64,000 bases of DNA from Streptomyces lomondensis (GTDB lineage: Bacteria; Actinomycetota; Actinomycetes; Streptomycetales; Streptomycetaceae). Positions 27,285 to 36,525 of the stretch are shown here, one piece after another (the stretch's first letter is position 1; the number at the start of each line of letters is the position of its first letter). The notes under the pieces were generated by a model, which made no database searches, was not told the origin of the DNA, and saw only the letters and a program-made list of their open reading frames with translations. A program made the position numbers and the translations under genes. The stretch lies in contig NZ_BMWC01000002.1 of assembly GCF_014651035.1 (NCBI RefSeq), positions 806,001 through 870,000 of the forward strand, given 5' to 3'.

Positions 27285-29758
27285 CGCAGCTGCTGCGGGA
27301 CGCCCTCCGCGATGAGCCGGCCGCCGCCGGATCCGCCCACCGGCCCGAGGTCGATCAACCAGTCGGAGGCCTGGATGACATCGAGGTTGTGCTCGATGGT
27401 GACGACCGAGTGCCCGGCGTCGACGAGGCGCTGGAGGACGTCGAGGAGGCGGGCGGTGTCGGCGGAGTGCAGGCCCGTCGTCGGCTCGTCCAGCAGGTAC
27501 AGGGCGCGTCCGGTCGTCCGCCGTCCCAGTTCCTTGGCGAGTTTCAGGCGCTGGGCCTCGCCGCCGGAGAGGGTGGTGGCGGGCTGGCCGAGGGGGAGGT
27601 AGCCGAGGCCGACGTCCGCCATCCGCCGGAGCCGGGTGGCGACCGCCGGGACGTCCGCGAACACGGTCAGCGCCTCGTCCACGGTCGCTTCGAGCACCTC
27701 GGCGATGTCGTGGCCCTCGTGGCGGACGGAGAGCACCTCGGGCCGGAAGCGGCGGCCCTTGCAGCCGGGGCAGCGCACCTCCACGGCCGGGAGGAAGTGC
27801 ATGCGGACGGTGAGGACGCCCGCGCCCTCGCAGCGTTCGCAGCGTCCGCCCGGGACGTTGAAGGAGAAGTGGCCCGCGGTCAGGCGGCCCTGGCTGCGGG
27901 CCGCGAAGACCTCGCGGATCGGGGTGAAGACGTCCGAGTAGGTCGCCGCGTTGGAGCGCGGGAGGCGGCTGATGGGCTCCTGGTCGATGAGGACGGCCTT
28001 GGAGAGGTGCTCCCAGCCGTCGATGCCGTCGTGTTCGGCGGGCAGTTCGCCCGCGCGGTGGAAGTGCCGGCGGGCGGCCCGGCCGAGGATGTCCAGCAGC
28101 AGCGTCGACTTGCCGGAGCCGGACGGGCCCGTGACCGTCACCAGGCGGCGCAGCGGTATCCGTACGGTGAGGTCCTTGAGGTTGTGGGCCCGGGCCCCGC
28201 GGATGACGACGGCCGTGTCGCTGTCGCCGCGTGCGCGTGACCGGGGCGTGGACAGCCGGCCCGACAGGTAGGCGCCGGTCACCGAGCCCTCGGTGCGGGC
28301 GACCTCGTCCGGCGTGCCGGCCGCGACGATCCGGCCGCCGTCCCGGCCCGCGCCCGGGCCGACGTCGACCACGTGGTCCGCGGCGCGCAGCACCTCCAGG
28401 TCGTGCTCGATGACGAGCACGGTGTTGCCGAGGTCGCGCAGACGGCGCAGGACGTCGACCAGGCGGGCGGTGTCCGAGGGGTGCAGGCCGATGGTCGGCT
28501 CGTCGAGGACGTAGAGCACGCCGGTGAGTCCGGAGCCGAGCAGGGCGGCCAGGCGCAGCCGCTGCGTCTCCCCGGCGGAGAGGCTGGGCGTGGCCTGGGC
28601 GAGGGTGAGGTAGCCGACGCCGACGTCCACCAGGCGCCGTACGCGCTCCTCCAGGTCGGCGACGACCGGCTCCACGAGCAGCCACTCGTCGCCGTCCGAC
28701 TGGCTTCGCAGGCCGGTCAGCCAGGTGGCGAGGTCGGTCAGCGGAAGCGCGGCCGCCTCGACGATGGTGAGGCCGTGCACGGTCACCGCCCGGCTCTCCG
28801 CCCGCAGCCGGGTCCCGCCGCAGTCGCCGCAGGGCTGCTTCACCAGGCCCTGCTGTTCGGCCCGTTCGCGGTACTCGGGGTCGTCGGCGCGGTCGGTGTA
28901 GCGGCGCAGCAGCGCGGTCGCGACGCCTTCGAAACGGCCTGCGGAGACGGTCGCCGGTGGGTCGGTGTCCGGGAAGTGCCGCCGGAACTCGGGGCTTTCG
29001 ACGCCGTGGAGGAGCAAGTCCCGTTGCCGGGCGTCCAGCTCGTCGACCGGCTGGTCCGCGTCGAAGGTGAAGCCGTAGTGCGCGGCGGCGGCCCGCAGCA
29101 CGGGCAGGCTCCACTCGGTGTACTTCGCGTTCCAGCCCCGTACCGCCCCCTCGGCGACCGACCGGCCGCCGTCGACCAGGCGTTTGGCATCGGGGCGGAT
29201 CACCTCGCCCAGGCCGGTGCAGGCCGGGCAGGCGCCCGCGGGCTTGTTGAAGGAGAAGGAGCCCATGACCGGTTCGGGCACGAGGGTGCCGCAGTGCGGG
29301 CAGGGCCGCTGCTCGGCCTCGGCGTCCTCGTCGGGCTCGCTGTCGTCGGCGTACGACGGCGGAATGCTCTGCTTGCAGCCGGGACACGGCCGTACGCCGA
29401 TGCGCGACCACAGCAGCCGCAGATAGGTGAAGACCTCGGTGACCGTGCCGACCGTGGAGCGCGGGCTGCGGTTGGTGTGGTGCTGGTCGACGCTGATCGA
29501 CGGGGACAGGCCGGTGATCGAGTCGACGGCGGGCTTGCTGACGAAGCCGGTGACCATGCCCAGCGACTCCAGGTACTGCCGCTGGCCCTCCTGGTGGAGG
29601 GTGTCGAAGGCGAGCGTGGACTTGCCGGAGCCGGACAGGCCGGTCATGACGACCAGCTTGTTCTTCGGGAGGGAGAGGGAGACGTTCTTGAGGTTGTGGA
29701 GACGGGCGCCGGTGACATGAATGCAAGGGTCAATGCGGGATTCAATGCGGGAGTCCAT
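27257..29758 (-). CDS. UvrA-like ABC ATPase (UvrA paralogue)
   Basis: A protein of 833 residues, about 130 shorter than housekeeping UvrA. It has two ABC halves: Walker [14 protein letters not shown] near residue 40 and [13 protein letters not shown] near 555. The signature/Walker B blocks are [15 protein letters not shown]...[12 protein letters not shown] and [15 protein letters not shown]...[12 protein letters not shown]. Zinc-binding CxxC pairs occur in both halves (CPGCK, CPHCG, CERCEG, CPGCKG). Shorter paralogues of this kind (UvrA2, DrrC-like) occur in antibiotic producers and are linked to tolerance of DNA-binding drugs. The divergent MerR gene with inverted repeats in the gap suggests inducible expression. 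The drug-tolerance role is inference; no UvrB or UvrC gene is nearby. Confidence 0.88.
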   Translation of the reverse strand: MDSRIESRIDPCIHVTGARLHNLKNVSLSLPKNKLVVMTGLSGSGKSTLAFDTLHQEGQRQYLESLGMVTGFVSKPAVDSITGLSPSISVDQHHTNRSPRSTVGTVTEVFTYLRLLWSRIGVRPCPGCKQSIPPSYADDSEPDEDAEAEQRPCPHCGTLVPEPVMGSFSFNKPAGACPACTGLGEVIRPDAKRLVDGGRSVAEGAVRGWNAKYTEWSLPVLRAAAAHYGFTFDADQPVDELDARQRDLLLHGVESPEFRRHFPDTDPPATVSAGRFEGVATALLRRYTDRADDPEYRERAEQQGLVKQPCGDCGGTRLRAESRAVTVHGLTIVEAAALPLTDLATWLTGLRSQSDGDEWLLVEPVVADLEERVRRLVDVGVGYLTLAQATPSLSAGETQRLRLAALLGSGLTGVLYVLDEPTIGLHPSDTARLVDVLRRLRDLGNTVLVIEHDLEVLRAADHVVDVGPGAGRDGGRIVAAGTPDEVARTEGSVTGAYLSGRLSTPRSRARGDSDTAVVIRGARAHNLKDLTVRIPLRRLVTVTGPSGSGKSTLLLDILGRAARRHFHRAGELPAEHDGIDGWEHLSKAVLIDQEPISRLPRSNAATYSDVFTPIREVFAARSQGRLTAGHFSFNVPGGRCERCEGAGVLTVRMHFLPAVEVRCPGCKGRRFRPEVLSVRHEGHDIAEVLEATVDEALTVFADVPAVATRLRRMADVGLGYLPLGQPATTLSGGEAQRLKLAKELGRRTTGRALYLLDEPTTGLHSADTARLLDVLQRLVDAGHSVVTIEHNLDVIQASDWLIDLGPVGGSGGGRLIAEGVPQQLRQPCLSSTA

Positions 29759-29760
29759 TC

Positions 29761-29836
29761 CTTCAAGTCTTCCATTGAAGCCCGATATTGAGACTTATGA
29801 GCTGTCAACGAGCTGCTGTCTGCCATAACCTTCAAA
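29761..29836. promoter_or_regulatory. Divergent promoter with inverted repeats between UvrA-like and MerR genes
   Basis: The 81-bp gap contains CTTCAA-8 bp-TTGAAG (29761-29780) immediately upstream of the UvrA-like start, and a further CCTTCAA at 29830-29836 near the MerR start. On the minus strand a TTGACA lies 40-45 bp before the UvrA-like start. This is a plausible autoregulated MerR operator, but spacing to a -10 box is unclear. Confidence 0.45.
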
Positions 29837-29839
29837 TCG

Positions 29840-30571
29840 ATGACGAACGACGACCGCCGCTTGCGCCCCGTCGACCTGGCCCGCCTGGCCGGTGTCTCGA
29901 CGCAGCAGATCCGCAACTACGAGGAGGCCGGGGTACTCCCACCGGCCGCGCGGACCGCGTCCGGCTACCGCGTCTTCGGGGAGGTGCACCGCCGTGCGCT
30001 GCTGGCGTACCGGACCATGCTCCGGGGATACGGCCCGGTGACGGCGACGCGCATCATGCGGACCCTGCACGGCGGGGACGCCCCCGGCGCACTCGCACTG
30101 GTCGACGCCGCGCACGCCGCGCTGCACGAGGAGCGGGTGTCCCTGCGGGCGGCGAGCGAGGCGCTGGAGCTGCTGGCGGCGGAACCAGTCGGGATGCTCC
30201 CCCGATCCGGCGGCGGGCTGCGCATCGGCGAGGTGGCCGCCCTGCTGGGCGTACGCACCTCCGCGCTACGGGTATGGGAGGCAGCCGGCCTGCTCACCCC
30301 GTGCCGCGAGCGCGGCACGGGCTACCGGCTCTACGAACCCACCGATGTCCGCGACGCCCGACTGGTCCACACCCTGCGCCGCAGCCACTACCTGTTCGAC
30401 CAGATCAGGCCGGTCCTGGAGGGCCTACGGCGCGAGGGCAGCACGGAGGCACTCCGCGCGGCGATCACGGCGCGGGGGGAGGCCCTGACGGCGCGGACGC
30501 GGGGGATGGTGGAGGGGGCGGGGGCGTTGCATGCCTACCTCGACGCCGCCCTCGCCGAGGCCTCGACGTAG
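29840..30571 (+). CDS. MerR-family regulator with two DNA-binding domains
   Basis: A protein of 243 residues. Residues 9-35 (RPVDLARLAGVSTQQIRNYE) form a normal MerR winged helix. A second MerR domain occurs at about 127-153 (LRIGEVAALLGVRTSALRVW), so the protein is a tandem MerR fusion rather than MerR plus ligand domain. It is divergent from the UvrA-like gene and probably controls it. It overlaps the convergent acetyltransferase gene by 37 bp. No ligand-binding cysteines are visible. Confidence 0.88.
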   Translation: MTNDDRRLRPVDLARLAGVSTQQIRNYEEAGVLPPAARTASGYRVFGEVHRRALLAYRTMLRGYGPVTATRIMRTLHGGDAPGALALVDAAHAALHEERVSLRAASEALELLAAEPVGMLPRSGGGLRIGEVAALLGVRTSALRVWEAAGLLTPCRERGTGYRLYEPTDVRDARLVHTLRRSHYLFDQIRPVLEGLRREGSTEALRAAITARGEALTARTRGMVEGAGALHAYLDAALAEAST

Positions 30572-30999
30572 CGCCGAAACCCCTGAGCCAAGGGCTCGAA
30601 CCCACACGCGGCGTAGAAGGAGTGCACGTACGCGTCATCCGCCGCCAGCAACTGCACCTTGTAACACTCGGCGGCCTCTCCCAACCGCACGGCGGCGTCC
30701 ATCAGCAGCCGCCCCACGCCGCGCCGCCGGTGGGAACCGGCCACGACGACGTTCTCCACGAACAGAATGGACCGCCCACCGCGGGTGAGATTCGGCATCA
30801 CGATGCAGTCCGCCGTACCGGCCACGCGGCCCTCGACATCGGCCACCAGGACGGTCCGCCCCTGCTGCGCCGCTATCGCCGCCCAGACGGCGTCCACGGA
30901 CGCGCGGGACAGCGGTGGATCTTCCGGGTTCAACTCGCCGTAGAGGGCGAGCAACTGGGGGAGGTCCGCTTCGGTGGCGGGGCGGGTTTTGATCATCAT
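30535..30999 (-). CDS. GNAT-family N-acetyltransferase
   Basis: A protein of 154 residues (ATG 30999; another ATG at 30996 follows directly). The start IKTRPATEADLPQLLALYGE is typical, motif A is VVVAGSHRRRGVGRLLMDAA, and the C-terminal YVHSFYAACGFEPLAQGF completes the fold. A single-domain acetyltransferase of unknown substrate, tail-to-tail with the MerR gene. Confidence 0.87.
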   Translation of the reverse strand: MMIKTRPATEADLPQLLALYGELNPEDPPLSRASVDAVWAAIAAQQGRTVLVADVEGRVAGTADCIVMPNLTRGGRSILFVENVVVAGSHRRRGVGRLLMDAAVRLGEAAECYKVQLLAADDAYVHSFYAACGFEPLAQGFRRYVEASARAASR

Positions 31000-31130
31000 G
31001 GGGTGAGCGTAGGGCGGATCTGACCACACCTTCGGGGGGCCGCCGTGAAGTCCTCGGCCAGGGGACCTCTTGGGCCGCTACTCTCCTGGGCTCCCGAGTA
31101 ACAGCCGCTGCCGACGCGAGGAATGCCAGC

Positions 31131-31430
31131 ATGGACGACGAACCGCTGAAGGACTGGGCGGAACGCCGCGACGCGAGGATCGGCCGCCTTCGTGCCGTAC
31201 CGGTCGTCTCCAGCGACGGCCCCCGGGGGTCGCATCTACAGCCGGATGCCCCACGTGTCATCGAGCGCTGGAACGGGCACGCCTGGGAGCCGTACGCCTA
31301 CGCCGCCGACCTGACGGAGGCGAAGGCGCTCCTCTACCCGGAGGCGAACGGGGCTGCGCCTGCGGGGCCGGCGCCGAAGCCGCTCGGTCCCGGCACCGGG
31401 AAGCATCGCAGGCCTCCGGCGCCCAGGTAG
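31131..31430 (+). CDS. Small hypothetical protein (DUF6087-like)
   Basis: A protein of 99 residues beginning MDDEPLKDWAERRDARIGRL, followed by HLQPDAPRVIERWNGHAWEP and DLTEAKALLYPE, with a basic Pro-rich tail. The pattern recalls DUF6087, a small streptomycete family of unknown function. It is the last gene before the left CRISPR array; the array starts 87 bp after its stop. Confidence 0.65.
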   Translation: MDDEPLKDWAERRDARIGRLRAVPVVSSDGPRGSHLQPDAPRVIERWNGHAWEPYAYAADLTEAKALLYPEANGAAPAGPAPKPLGPGTGKHRRPPAPR

Positions 31431-31517
31431 AACGGGCGCGGGCATCCCCCTATCGCCGTCAGCCCGGGCCGTGATGAGTCCGGCCCTGACCCGGCACCTC
31501 TCCGGCTCGGCCAGCAC

Positions 31518-33378
31518 GGGGACGTCCACGCGGGTGCGGGGAGCACATGCTGTTCTCGCAGGACGGCGAATCCTACGGGGGACCATCCCCGCGGGTGCGG
31601 GGAGCACTCGTCCAGCTCGATGTCCTGCCAGTCCATCGGGGGACCATTCCCGCGAGTGCGGGGAGCACGCTGCCTTGGCCTTCTTGTTGAGAAGGTAGCC
31701 GGGACCATCCCCGCGGGTGCGGGGAGCAGTGCCACACCCACACCCGCAGGGGGCCGGTGTAGGGACCATCCCCGCGGGTGCGGGGAGCAGCCGCTCGCGC
31801 AGATCATCGGCGCTGAGCTGGTGGGACCATCCCCGCGGGTGCGGGGAGCAGGGCTCTGGGCGGGAACGGGTGCGCTGCGGGGAGGGACCATCCCCGCGGG
31901 TGCGGGGAGCAGCCTCGGCGTCGGGGCTGAACACGAGCAGTGCGGGGACCATCCCCGCGGGTGCGGGGAGCAGCGATACGACCCCCCGACCGCGACGCAG
32001 GTCCGGGGACCATCCCCGCGGGTGCGGGGAGCAGACTGCGCTGCTGTGCGGCCACCAGGGGCAGCCGGGACCATCCCCGCGGGTGCGGGGAGCAGAACTC
32101 GCCCGACCACCACTTCACACGGATCGAGGGACCATCCCCGCGGGTGCGGGGAGCAGCCGTCGGGGTGGATGGTGACGAGGGGCTGCCCGGGACCATCCCC
32201 GCGGGTGCGGGGAGCAGCGGCGTCGTCGTCGACCCGTCTGTCCTGCTCTCGGACCATCCCCGCGGGTGCGGGGAGCAGATGTCGGACGTCTCGGTCCTGA
32301 TCAGGTAGCCGGGACCATCCCCGCGGGTGCGGGGAGCAGCCCGACGCCCGCCCGATCATCGCGGTCTCGCGGGGACCATCCCCGCGGGTGCGGGGAGCAG
32401 GAGGGGATGCACGAGGCACGGCGCGAAGCGTCGGGACCATCCCCGCGGGTGCGGGGAGCAGTTGAAGCCCGACCCCGACGCGGCGGTGCCGACGGGACCA
32501 TCCCCGCGGGTGCGGGGAGCAGTTCGACAGGATCGACGGGAACAGCGTCATCGTGGGACCATCCCCGCGGGTGCGGGGAGCAGATATCCCAGCCGGCGTC
32601 CTGCATGGCCCGCAGGGGACCATCCCCGCGGGTGCGGGGAGCAGGTCGCGCCCTTCGGCCTCGGCGAGTTCGTCGAGGGACCATCCCCGCGGGTGCGGGG
32701 AGCAGTGCCTGGGGTGACGGTGTGGCCGCTGCTGGTGAGGACCATCCCCGCGGGTGCGGGGAGCAGTTCCACGCCTGGAACGACCTCCCTGAGCGCACGG
32801 GACCATCCCCGCGGGTGCGGGGAGCAGGCTTCAGGCGCCCTGCTGATGGCCACAGAGCCGGGACCATCCCCGCGGGTGCGGGGAGCAGAGCGCCTGCACG
32901 GTGAGCTCGGCGTTGTCGACGGGACCATCCCCGCGGGTGCGGGGAGCAGGGCGTGAGCACCGCTTCGGGCTGGCGCAGGTGGGGACCATCCCCGCGGGTG
33001 CGGGGAGCAGAGTTGTTCGGAGCGGACCCAGTCGGGGCGGGGGGGGGACCATCCCCGCGGGTGCGGGGAGCAGATTGACCGCCAGCGTGACGATAAGCCC
33101 CGCAAGGGACCATCCCCGCGGGTGCGGGGAGCAGCAGTGGTCCGGTGTCCGCTCGCCCACCGGGACGGGACCATCCCCGCGGGTGCGGGGAGCAGGTGGG
33201 GCGGTCGCCGTGCTGGGGTGAGGGGTTGGGACCATCCCCGCGGGTGCGGGGAGCAGTTGGCGGAACGGATCGCGGAGCACGTCAAGCAGGGACCATCCCC
33301 GCGGGTGCGGGGAGCAGGAACCGAGGTCGATACCGACGATGATCCGGTCGGGACCATCCCCGCGGGTGCGGGGAGCAG
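31518..33378 (-). CRISPR. CRISPR array 1, type I-E, 31 repeats / 30 spacers, read on the minus strand
   Basis: The 29-bp repeats start at 31518 and recur every 61 bp, giving 32-bp spacers, through 33350-33378. One spacer is 34 bp (33011-33044). In crRNA orientation the repeat begins CTGCTCCCCGC and ends GGGGATGGTCCC, with a GC-rich palindromic stem as needed for Cas6e. The repeats at 31518 (about five mismatches), 31579 and 31640 (several) are degenerate, whereas those near 33.3 kb are perfect. That places the trailer at the left and the leader at the right, beside cas3. Repeats at 32250 and 32738 differ only at the base farthest from the stem. Spacers look unrelated to one another. Confidence 0.98.
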
Positions 33379-33454
33379 ACTGGATGACCTGCGGTGTTAT
33401 GGCGGGGAGGACATGGTTTCGCTGATTATCAAGGATTCCGGCAAATTAGACATG
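33379..33454 (-). promoter_or_regulatory. Leader of CRISPR array 1
   Basis: On the minus strand this 76-nt region directly precedes the first repeat. It is ungapped-alignable with the region before array 2 (42948-43023): by my count 43 of 76 bases agree, including CATG, ATTTGCCGGA at 67 nt from the repeat, CGAA, and the repeat-proximal pattern TAAnnCCnCAGnTCAnCCAG. These blocks probably include the leader promoter and the Cas1-Cas2 anchoring sequence. Confidence 0.8.
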
Positions 33455-33585
33455 ACGCACCCCCGAGTCCCCTGGCGCTCTGCTGCAGATCCACAGCAAG
33501 CCGATCAGCATAAGGTGTCTGTGGGTGGATTTCTTGAGGATCTGCCTATTCGCGGATTCCGCTGTCTGCCGCCGCAGCCTCGCTG

Positions 33586-33598
33586 TATCAATCGTTCA
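33586..33598 (+). promoter_or_regulatory. Candidate -10 box giving a leaderless cas transcript
   Basis: TATCAA (33586-33591) lies 6 nt before the cas3 ATG, so the A of the start codon would be the transcription start. No Shine-Dalgarno sequence is visible upstream of the ATG. No good -35 box is seen. Leaderless genes are common in actinobacteria. Confidence 0.35.
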
Positions 33599-36525
33599 TG
33601 AGCGGTGGGGGAAATGCCAAAGCCGGCATGTTGCGTCGCCTCGGGAAAGCGGCACGGTCGGTGTGGGCCAAGCATGATCGGGATGCTGAGGGCTGGCTGC
33701 CGTTGTGGCGGCACATGGAGGACAGTGCCGCGGTGGCCGGGTTGTTATGGGACCAGTGGCTGCCTGTAGGAGTGCGACGGCTGGTAGCCGAGGCGTTGCC
33801 GGAAGGGGAGTCCGACGCTCGCGCCCTCGCGGTATGGCTCACCGGCGTGCACGACATCGGCAAAGCCACCCCCGCCTTCGCCTGCCAGGTCGATCAGCTT
33901 GCCGACATGATGCGGGACCAGGGCCTGGAGATGCGCTCGGCCAAGGCGATGGGACCAGATCGTCGTATCGCTCCGCATGGTCTTGCCGGGCAGCTCCTGC
34001 TCGGGGAATGGCTGGAGGAGCGACACGGGTGGGCGTCCGCTCGGACCGGGCAGTTCACGGTCGCCGTGGGCGGGCATCACGGCGTGCCGCCCGAGCACGG
34101 CCAGATCAAGGCCCTCTATGAGCACGAGGAATTGCTGCGTACTCCCGGCCCGAGCAGCCGTGTCTGGCAGCAGGTGCAGACCGAGTTGTTGGATGCCTGC
34201 GCGCGCAATTTCGGCGTAGGAGAACGGCTCGGTGAGTGGCGAAAAGTGAGCCTGCCACAGCCGGCACAAGTGCTCCTCACCGCACTGGTCATCGTCTCCG
34301 ACTGGATCGCCAGCAATCCGGATCTCTTTCCGTACTTCCCCGACGGGGCGGATCGCACCCACGAGGAGCGTATTGACGCGGCGTGGCGTGGACTTGATCT
34401 ACCGACCCCCTGGCGGGCCGAGGAGCCTGCACTGAGTGGGCAGGAGTTGTTCGTCTCCCGCTTCGGGCTCCCTGCCGAAGCCAAGGTGCGCCCTGTCCAG
34501 GAGGCGGCCGTAGAACTGGCCCGGGAGATGGAGACTCCCGGATTGATGATCGTCGAGGCCCCCATGGGAGAGGGCAAGACAGAAGCGGCGCTCGCCGTGG
34601 CAGAGATCTTCGCCGCGCGCTCGGGTGCGGGCGGGGTGTTCTTCGCCCTGCCCACCATGGCCACCGGCAACGCCATGTTCCCGCGCCTGATCGACTGGCT
34701 GGATCGGCTGCCCGGAGTGGCGGGTTCACGGCGCTCAGTGCACCTGGCTCATTCGAAAGCAGCTCTCAACGAGGACTTCGCCGGCCTCATGTCCCGTGCA
34801 GGGCGAGTCGCGGCCGTCGACTTGGACGAGGCGGAGGCCGAGTCCCGTCAGCGTCCGGACGAGCGGCGTGCTGGTGCCGAACTCGTGGCGCATGCCTGGT
34901 TGCGGGGCCGCAAGAGGGCCATGCTGGCCTCGTTCGTGGCAGGCACCATCGATCAACTGCTGTTCATGGGGCTGAAGAGCAGGCACCTGGCCCTTCGTCA
35001 CCTTGCCCTCGCCGGCAAAGTCGTCGTCATTGACGAGGCGCACGCCTACGACACCTACATGAGCGTGTACCTCGACCGGGTGCTGTCATGGCTGGGGGCC
35101 TACCGAGTCCCCGTGATCGTGCTGTCGGCGACGCTGCCCGCCACGCGTCGTCATGGGCTCCTACAGGCGTATGCGGGAGCCGGCATCGAGTCCACCGCCG
35201 GGGGCGGCATGGACGCCGGTGATTACCCACTGCTCACCGCCGTCACTCCAGGAGGCACTCCCGTGGTACGCGGTCCCCGAGCGTCCGGCAGGACCACGGA
35301 TGTCGAGGTGGAGTGGCTCGCCGACGACATGGACGTACTCGCGGACCGGTTGGAGAGCGAACTCGTCGGTGGCGGATGCGTTCTGGTCGTGCGCAATACG
35401 GTTCGGCGAGTGCTGGGGGCTGCCCGCGTCCTGCGGGAGAGGTTCGGTGACGACGACGTCACCGTCGCGCACTCGTGCTTCGTCGACATCGACCGGGCAG
35501 CGAAAGACAGAGACCTGCTCCAGCGCTTCGGCCCGCCGGGGAAGGCCACCGGTCGTCCCGAAAGGCGTCACATCGTGGTGGCCAGCCAGGTGGCAGAGCA
35601 GTCCCTGGACGTGGACTTCGACCTTCTGGTGAGCGATCTGTGCCCTGTTGACCTGCTCCTCCAGCGCATGGGTCGGCTGCACCGACACCAGCGTGGGGAG
35701 GACCAGAGCGAGCGGCCCGAGCTTCTGCGAACGGCTCGATGCCTTCTCACAGGAGCCGACTGGGGCGACCGAGTCATGGACGTCCCCGAGCCGGTGCGGG
35801 GCTCGATCGCCGTGTACGGGCTGTACCCGCTGCTGCGCTCTGCCGCGGTCCTGCTGCCCCATCTGGAAGGCGGGACGAAGCGTCCGGTACGGCTGCCATC
35901 GGACATCAGCGCGCTCGTGCGGGGAGCGTACGGGGAAAGACCGGTTGGGCCGGAACTCTGGGCGCTTGCGCTGGCTGAGGCTCGTGTGCAGTTCGACGAG
36001 CACCGGGCGGATCAGGCCGAGCGTGCCGCCGTCTTTCGCCTCGGCGATGTCGGGCGGCCGGGCAGAGCGCTGTTCGGCTGGGTCGCTGCGGGGGTGGGGG
36101 ACGTCGACGACACTCGGACCGGGCGGGCTCAGGTCCGGGACAGCCGCGAGGCCTTGGAGGTCGTCGTCGTACAACGACGTGCCGATGGAAGCCTCGCCAC
36201 CCTGCCGTGGCTGGAGGCGGACCGGAAGGGAAGGCAACGCGGAGGGCTGGAGCTGCCGCAGGATCAGCCGCCCACACCGCTCGCGGGCCGTACGGCGGCG
36301 AGTTGCGGACTGCGGCTGCCTATGCAGTTCTCCTACGCGGAAACCATGGACCGGGCCATCGAGCAACTGGAGCAGCTGTACTTGCCAGCCTGGCAGGGCA
36401 AGGACAGCCCCTGGCTCTCCGATCAGCTGATTCTCACGCTCGACGAGGAGTGCCAGACCCGCCTGGCAGGCTTCTCACTTCGTTACAGCCGTCTCGACGG
36501 CCTGGAGGTGACCCGTGACAGCTGA
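33598..36525 (+). CDS. cas3: Cas3 HD nuclease-helicase (type I-E)
   Basis: A protein of 975 residues. The N-terminal HD nuclease has WRHMEDSA (His39), GVHDIGKATPAF (His-Asp at 85-86), APHGLAGQ (His127) and VGGHHGVPP (His160-161). The SF2 helicase follows: Walker A EAPMGEGKTEAAL at about 320-332, the DEAH box VVIDEAHAYDTY near 479, motif III VLSATLPA, and motif VI LLQRMGRLHRHQRG near 690. All active-site motifs are present, so the protein should unwind and degrade DNA marked by Cascade. The end overlaps casA by 11 bp. It opens a tightly packed eight-gene operon and faces the leader of array 1. Confidence 0.96.
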   Translation: MSGGGNAKAGMLRRLGKAARSVWAKHDRDAEGWLPLWRHMEDSAAVAGLLWDQWLPVGVRRLVAEALPEGESDARALAVWLTGVHDIGKATPAFACQVDQLADMMRDQGLEMRSAKAMGPDRRIAPHGLAGQLLLGEWLEERHGWASARTGQFTVAVGGHHGVPPEHGQIKALYEHEELLRTPGPSSRVWQQVQTELLDACARNFGVGERLGEWRKVSLPQPAQVLLTALVIVSDWIASNPDLFPYFPDGADRTHEERIDAAWRGLDLPTPWRAEEPALSGQELFVSRFGLPAEAKVRPVQEAAVELAREMETPGLMIVEAPMGEGKTEAALAVAEIFAARSGAGGVFFALPTMATGNAMFPRLIDWLDRLPGVAGSRRSVHLAHSKAALNEDFAGLMSRAGRVAAVDLDEAEAESRQRPDERRAGAELVAHAWLRGRKRAMLASFVAGTIDQLLFMGLKSRHLALRHLALAGKVVVIDEAHAYDTYMSVYLDRVLSWLGAYRVPVIVLSATLPATRRHGLLQAYAGAGIESTAGGGMDAGDYPLLTAVTPGGTPVVRGPRASGRTTDVEVEWLADDMDVLADRLESELVGGGCVLVVRNTVRRVLGAARVLRERFGDDDVTVAHSCFVDIDRAAKDRDLLQRFGPPGKATGRPERRHIVVASQVAEQSLDVDFDLLVSDLCPVDLLLQRMGRLHRHQRGEDQSERPELLRTARCLLTGADWGDRVMDVPEPVRGSIAVYGLYPLLRSAAVLLPHLEGGTKRPVRLPSDISALVRGAYGERPVGPELWALALAEARVQFDEHRADQAERAAVFRLGDVGRPGRALFGWVAAGVGDVDDTRTGRAQVRDSREALEVVVVQRRADGSLATLPWLEADRKGRQRGGLELPQDQPPTPLAGRTAASCGLRLPMQFSYAETMDRAIEQLEQLYLPAWQGKDSPWLSDQLILTLDEECQTRLAGFSLRYSRLDGLEVTRDS

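Noticed and set aside
31236..33601. Many long open frames on both strands with repeated peptides such as GPSPRVRGA, DHPRGCGEQ and APRTRGDGP
   Set aside because: They are translations of the CRISPR repeat in different frames. The 61-bp period and lack of conserved spacer coding show they are not proteins.
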